Assembly: GCA_004335835.1 (NCBI GenBank)
Contig: RWJK01001623.1
Coordinates: 125,144 to 189,143, forward strand
DNA: 64,000 nucleotides
Direction: 5' to 3'
From: Scenedesmus sp. ARA3
Taxonomy: Eukaryota; Chlorophyta; Chlorophyceae; Sphaeropleales; Scenedesmaceae
Shown: one piece after another, positions 59,101 through 64,000 of the stretch
How positions within the stretch are numbered: position 1 is the first letter of the stretch
Layout: every line of letters begins with the position of its first letter
Position numbers and translations under genes: made by a program
The notes under the pieces: model-generated
Told to the model about the DNA's origin: nothing
What the model saw: the letters and a program-made list of their open reading frames with translations, nothing else
The model's database searches: none

Positions 59101-59877
59101 GCCGAGATCTTCCCCACAGGCATCAGATCTGTCGCGCTAGCTGGCACAAATCAGGCTAGCCGGCTGGGCGGGGTGATTGCCCCCGGGATTCTGTATGCGA
59201 GTGAGCAGCTGGGGTTGCCAGCGACGACGCCGTTTGCTGCTGTGGGCGTGGTTGCGCTGCTGACGGCTGCGCTGCTCAGCATGCTGCCTGAGACGATGGG
59301 CCAGCCGCAGCCTGACTCAGTGGCTGACCTGGACCGTCTGTACGGCAAGCAGCACAGCAGAAGCAGCAGCAGCAGCAGCAAACCTGACGGTGACGGGGAC
59401 GCACATCCTGCAGGCATATGGGGGCGGATCAAGGCCAAGTACCTTGCAGCTGGCGAGGGTTGTGCGGGAGCAGCAGGAGGTCAGGAGGGTACCTGCTGCC
59501 AGCCTGGTGTGAGCCGCCAGGGCTCAAAGCTCCAACGGCTGCTGTCTCGCATGTCCAGCAGCAATGGGAGCTTTGGCAGGCACAGCAGCAGCAGCAGCAG
59601 CAGCTGGGCGATTTCAGCTGACTGGCTGAAAAGCAGCAGCAGCATTGGTGGCAGGTCTGAGTACTCGCTGCCGGGCGCCGCCAGCTGGCAGACAGTGAGC
59701 ACAGAGGAAGAGGGTGCAGCACAGCAGCAGGAGCAGTGCAGTGGGGAGCTGGCGCTAGCTCATGCCCTAAGCTGTGACATCAGCTTCCAGGCAGGGCAGG
59801 CAGTGGAGCCAAGGGATATGGAGATGGGGGGGCTGGTATTGCAGACGCATGAAGATAAGAGTGATGCAAGGCAGTGA
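56156..59877 (+). CDS. Major facilitator transporter, SLC22/organic-cation-transporter-like
   Basis: Six exons: 56156-56209, 56469-56740, 57104-57334, 57605-58376, 58593-58629, 58901-59877; 780 residues. Exon 5 is only 37 nt, and phases match. It is a 12-helix MFS symporter or uniporter of the plasma or organelle membrane, related to plant OCT/OCTN and animal SLC22 carriers for organic cations or carnitine-like solutes. The hallmarks are the cytosolic loop GWLSDTYGRKR after helix 2, the YVLSTEAVGPAFRGR block, the PESPRWLL motif after helix 6, and the second-half loop AAVDTLGRR. The extended external loop between helices 1 and 2 contains several Cys (FTTQKPAWTCSNPADAQC), as in SLC22. The central loop (about residues 265-415) and the C-terminal tail (about 610-780) are long Ser/Gln/Ala low-complexity additions. 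The start MLFDDVISKHVGGMGRGQ matches the family N-terminus. A TGTAA motif lies at 59987. Confidence 0.88.
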
Positions 59878-60894
59878 CGGTGGCGAGGAATGATCATCAT
59901 GATGGTAGGGATGGTTGCTCGACTGAGGGTTGCAGAGTTGTGTAGGTGGTGTCTGTATTTGGCCCACAGTGATGTGTTCCCGTTTGTGTAACACACAAAT
60001 TGTGATGAAGGCAGTGCTGTGTGCTTACGCCCAACCCATGCTATCGGCTTTTCCCAGCACGAGTACAGCCACAATGCAACAGCTTGTCCAGCTGGTGATG
60101 CTGGTGGGCCGCCAGGTAGCTTGCTTGCAGCAGGGCTTTGCAGGGTTTAGCGCCTGGTTCTCTTGTTTTTTCGGCCAACCCTTCATCCCTTTGCGGTGCA
60201 ACAAGGTTCCTGAGATACAGTGTAAGCGGACACATTCGTTACGCATATGACTAGCCGTGCACTGTGTACAACTGCAAGTGGCACAGCCTGTGCCAGGCTG
60301 GTTCCATCCCTTTGTAGTACAACGCCGACCTCCTACAAACTGGAACTTTCCACTCTGTGTGTTACCTGCAACGCTTCACAACTGCAACTCTGGCGAGCAC
60401 TGTAGAATCAACATCGCTTTGCTAAGAGCACAAGCTCAAAAACAGCACCTGCGCTGTGAACAGCAATCATCAGCACCAGTACCTACCTATGCCTGCTGAG
60501 CCATATGCCATGCCAGTGGCTGGATGCGTCGGCGACAGCAGCCACATGACAGGCGAGCCCTGTGCGACAGGCATAACCCCCAACCTGTACCGCATTTAAT
60601 GCTGTGTACTACCAGTTGCACCTGGGAAGTAACTATTTCCAACCTACCCGCCACACGGACAACACCCCTGCACCCCTACCGTCGGCATACAGCTGGTCCA
60701 GCATCTGCTGCTGCATCGCCGCCCCAAACCCGGCAGCAACGATGTCCAGCTCCAAACACAAACATCTGTGCTGATGGCAGCGTTATCACTGTAAAAGCTG
60801 CACCACATCATTTGCTACACTCTGTATATTTGCCAAAGCAGCATGCCGCGTGTCACGCAGCTGCTCGCACACCTACATCCACACTCATCGCCCC
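59878..60894. other. Convergent intergenic region
   Basis: It lies between the ends of the plus-strand transporter and the minus-strand MYND gene. It holds two 3' UTRs. A short inverted repeat TTTGTGT-aac-ACACAAA surrounds a TGTAA at about 59983-59999 and is probably the transporter's polyadenylation region. No gene is seen. Confidence 0.5.
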
Positions 60895-61234
60895 TCAGCT
60901 GCAAGTCTGCCCTGCAGCAGCCATGCGCTTGCAGGCGCGCCTGTGCCGCTTCCAATCAGCAGACTGGCAGGCAGCGCTGCAGTAGCGGCAGCGGCAACCA
61001 GCACACAGCTTGCTGGCAGCAGCAGCCTCACTCAAGCCACACATGTTGGCACAGCCCGGGTTGTTGCACACTAGAGGAAGCGGCGCAGCAGCCACCAGCG
61101 CCCTGCACAGCTGCAGCGCATCTGCATACAGCTCGTCGACATCTGCTGGCTGCTGCTGACTGCCAGCCCCGAAAACATCTGAGCTGCTGCTGCTGCCTGG
61201 TTCACTTGGGCTTCTGGCATCACTGCCTGCAGCA

Positions 61235-61279
<45 letters not shown>

Positions 61280-62162
61280 ATGGCCGCTAGCACGTCAGGC
61301 CACCTCTGCTGAAAAGTTCGTGCTGCTGCCCCCCACCTGTCACAGCCATGCAGCTGCAGCAAGTAGCTCCACTTTGGCTGCCTGCCTGCAGTTGTGCCGC
61401 TGCTGCTCCTGTTGGAGTTAATGCCAGTGTTACGTTCGGCGCTGGTGTCGGCTGCCTCGCCGCTCCCGCCGCCTGCCAGTCCCTCCCTGCTGCTGCTGCT
61501 GGCAGGACCACCAGCAGCAGGCTCAGCAGATGCAGCAGCAGCAGCAGCCGTCAGGCCCAGCTGCCTCAGCGCCACATGCAGCTGCCCAAACACCTGCAGC
61601 AGCGCGGCCTGCCAGCCCCTCCACAGGCCGTGCACAGTGGCACCGCGGCTGACTGCCGGCTGGATACTAGCCCACTCATGATCTGCATCAGTGCTGTCTG
61701 GCTCGGCTGCAGCTGCAGTTGATGCGTGGCTGCCTGTGCTGCCAGGGCTTGTTGTGCTGCCAGTGCGGCGCCATTGCTCTTTGAAACTGGGCTTGACAAT
61801 CAGGCACCTGCGGAGGCATGCGGGTTGAAAGCAAGGGCGTGGCGGCATAGTAAGAGACAATGTCCTGGGAGCTGCGCAGTTGCGTGAACTGTGTCTGAAG
61901 AATGGGATTCAAGCGGCCGTAAAAGGGGAGAGTGTGCGGCGCGCAGAAAAGGCCCTACCGGGTACAAAGGACGGCAAAAGGAGTCAATGCTGCATCACCA
62001 CGCCTCACCTGGCAAACAGCTGAGCAGGTGTGCTGCCTGCTGCCGCTGCTGCTGCCTCCTGCGCATCCGACATCGTGAACAGTGACCTGCCCAGCAGCAC
62101 AGCCAGCAGTGCTGCACTTGCCCGGTGCTGCTGCTGGCTGAACATGCTTCCACCATCACCAC

Positions 62163-62193
<31 letters not shown>

Positions 62194-63048
62194 CAGGCTG
62201 CCAGCTAGCGTGCCCAGGCAGCTCTGCACGATGCTAGGCACAGCAGCAGGGAAGCAGCGCGCCGCTGTTTCAGCCTTGTCTGCCGCACGCCGCACGCCGG
62301 CCTGGCCCTGCGCCTGACCTGCTGCTTGCATAACTGCAGCTGCCCGCTTGATTAGGCTGATTAGTGCAGATGCTACAGCTCCTGCCGTGGCTGGATCAGC
62401 CCAGCTGCCTGCTGGGCCGCAGACACGTGCCAGCAGCTTAGCTGCTGCCACTATATCTGCTGCCTGGAAGCTGTCACAGCGCACGCAGCAGTCGATCAGG
62501 CCTGTGCAGCCTGCAGTGTCTAGCGGCGCTCCTGCAAGCACATGAGAATGGCACATGGCACACATGGGTCACTGGTGTGATTGACCACAGGGCCATGCAA
62601 ACATGATGACGCATGCTGTTGATCGTACACATGGCAGCTGAAACAGCACTGCCAAGGTCGTACAAAACAACAAAGTAACCCAGTCAACTGCAGGCAAGTT
62701 AGTCATCCATGTCGAGCTACAGGGCTGCGTACAGCCTGCCACCTGCCCACCTGGTGCCTCCCAGCCTCCCACACCATCCAGCGCTGCTTTCAGCGCAAAC
62801 AGCTGCTCTCCAGGCGACCCGCTGCCTGCTGCCTGTTGCTGCAGCGGCTCAGCAGCCCAGAAGCCCTCCACAGAGCACGGCACAGCCAGCGCGTGCAGCG
62901 GCGCAGCAGGGCCCTCCAGCAGCTGCACCAGGCTGCCTGACACCCCTTGCAGGCCTGCACTGGTGCGGATGCGGCTGCGTAAGGCGGTGTTGCAGCCGTG
63001 CAGGCGTGGCATCCACTCACTGTCAAGCTGCTGGTCACCTGCGCGGGA

Positions 63049-63090
<42 letters not shown>

Positions 63091-63471
63091 AAACAAGGTC
63101 GCTGCAAGTAGCTGCCGCCCCACAAACAGCTGCAGGTACACCTCTCGAGGCGCAAGCGTAGGTGGTGCAGGAGGCAGCTGTGTGCTGTGCACGGCCAGGC
63201 TGCTGCGCATAGAGGGGATGCTTTCCAGCAAATAGGCACTGTCGTCGCTCCATTTCAGCAGCTGCAACACTTGCACGCCAGCACCGGCCCTTGCAGCTGC
63301 TGCTCCGTCTGCAGTGGCCCGCCACCAGGCATCCAGGCATGCCTGCCCGCCAGGCAGCAGGTCCAACAGGGCTGCATGATATGCAGGGGTGCTGGTTGCT
63401 GGTTGCTGCTGCTGCTGCTGTCTGGCGGATGGTCCGCCCTGAGAAAAGCTGCTGCTGCTGCTGCTTCTCAT
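60895..63471 (-). CDS. MYND-type zinc-finger protein, 5' end abutting an LTR
   Basis: Three exons (63471-62751, 62531-62009, 61807-60895), phase-consistent, give 718 residues from ATG 63471. The C-terminal MYND finger reads CNNPGCANMCG, LCAGCRCRYCSAACQSADWKRHRRAC, a complete C-x4-C, C-x2-C, C-x3-C, H-x3-C zinc pattern that binds Pro-rich partner peptides. The rest is helical and Ala/Leu-rich with poly-Gln (CTG tract at about 63053-63090), like the many MYND proteins of volvocine and related algae; their function is mostly unknown. The open frame continues upstream of ATG 63471 without a stop, first through VKRRSSTGGSSGG and then into LTR sequence. Residues before 63471 may therefore be remnants of an original N-terminus cut off by the element. 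The host gene is likely intact from there on. Confidence 0.75.
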
Positions 63472-63516
63472 GCCGCCGCTGCTGCCGCCAGTGCTGCTGC
63501 GGCGTTTCACAACTAC

Positions 63517-63936
63517 TGTCAATCGAAGGCACAGGATCCGAACCCTTCTGCGAACTAGACTGGATACTAACTGAATCGATGTAGACCGGAGACAGAGAGT
63601 ATTCCAGTTAGTTACAGAGGAGAAGCCGAACAACTGTGGGGCGCTTGAGAGATCGCTGCTAGATCGAACACTTCTTGATCGACTGAAGAATGGTGGACTG
63701 GCACCCCTTTATATAGTCGTCTCCCACATAGTATATTCACAAGAAACATCCAGAATTAACACTACTAGAAGCATCCTGCAAAGCTACATCATACTACCTC
63801 CGGAGAGATCCGGAGAAACCTTGTACATTCGAGATCGATCCACACCATTCGACAACTCACTCGAAGCGACTAGAACAATCTCGAAAACAACGACATCTAT
63901 GAAAACTTACTGCTTTCTATCTTACACCTTACATCA
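63517..63936 (-). mobile_element. Long terminal repeat of an LTR retrotransposon (3' LTR, element continues past window)
   Basis: Read on the minus strand, an internal region ends with a basic reading frame (RRKRRRRG and stop) and a polypurine tract (AGAAGAGGGGGCA, about 63937-63949), immediately followed by TGATGTAAGG, the likely LTR start at 63936. Within the LTR is CTATATAAAGGGG (63704-63716), a good TATA box pointing to the MYND gene. The inner end is uncertain; TTGACA at about 63517 is the best CA terminus, giving about 420 bp. The base composition is AT-richer than the host genes. No target duplication or primer-binding site can be checked because the other half lies outside the window. 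Copia- or Gypsy-type cannot be decided. Confidence 0.65.
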
Positions 63937-64000
63937 TGCCCCCTCTTCTGAGAGCAACGTCCTCGTTGCTCAACCACGGCGCCTACGCTTGCGGCGGCCT
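63937..64000 (-). mobile_element. Polypurine tract and internal 3' end of the retrotransposon
   Basis: The last 64 bases of the window, read on the minus strand, hold a short Arg/Lys-rich reading frame ending in TGA followed by the G-rich polypurine tract that primes plus-strand synthesis in LTR elements. The rest of the element should lie to the right of the window. Confidence 0.55.

Noticed and set aside
63472..63633. MYND protein start extended upstream to 63633
   Set aside because: The codon there is TTG, not ATG, and the sequence belongs to the LTR; the first ATG is 63471.
1..64000. tRNA, rRNA or organelle-type sequence
   Set aside because: No cloverleaf, conserved rRNA block or AT-rich organellar stretch was noticed on reading; a covariance-model scan would be needed to exclude tRNAs fully.

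Overview
This window is nuclear DNA of a photosynthetic eukaryote, most likely a chlorophyte green alga (class Chlorophyceae, perhaps Sphaeropleales; the rank below green alga is inference). The reasons are GC-rich coding DNA, many short GT-AG introns, pervasive CAG/CTG triplet runs inside and outside genes, a plastid-lipid-associated protein (fibrillin) gene, plant-type relatives of RPAP2, APC6 and CDCA7, and TGTAA motifs 3' of some genes. Gene models were built by hand from reading frame, splice sites and intron phase. Every multi-exon model below keeps phase through all listed junctions. I saw no rRNA, tRNA, CRISPR array or bacterial-style operon.

Layout, left to right: a GNAT-like acetyltransferase (-, 2215-727); holocytochrome c synthase (-, 6220-4545) followed by decaying copies of its own tail; eIF3a in 14 exons (-, 15603-7110), head to head with CDC16/APC6 (+, 16048-20997); RPAP2/Rtr1-like Pol II CTD phosphatase (+, 21937-26877); a PAP/fibrillin (+, 27613-29539); a gene-poor stretch with a higher-order minisatellite (31778-32109); a cytochrome P450 (-, 36410-32961); a (CA)n tract with an assembly gap; a CDCA7-type zinc-finger protein (-, 41900-39319); a class I SAM methyltransferase (-, 45117-42461); an ankyrin-RING protein (+, 46293-52230); an unrecognised low-complexity protein (-, 55686 to about 53573 or beyond); an SLC22/OCT-like MFS transporter (+, 56156-59877); a MYND-finger protein (-, 63471-60895); and at the right edge the LTR of a retrotransposon whose TATA box points into the MYND gene.

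The genes are mostly unlinked housekeeping functions (translation initiation, anaphase-promoting complex, Pol II CTD phosphatase, cytochrome c maturation), so no single pathway unites the window. What unites it is structural. In eight or nine of the twelve genes, the end of an exon together with its splice site has been copied one to three times into the neighbouring intron or 3' flank, at spacings of roughly 40-260 bp, leaving ladders of decaying exon-edge copies with extra splice acceptors, donors or stop codons. This pattern, the LTR-linked MYND gene and a near-perfect 75-nt intronic hairpin in eIF3a are the observations most worth following up.
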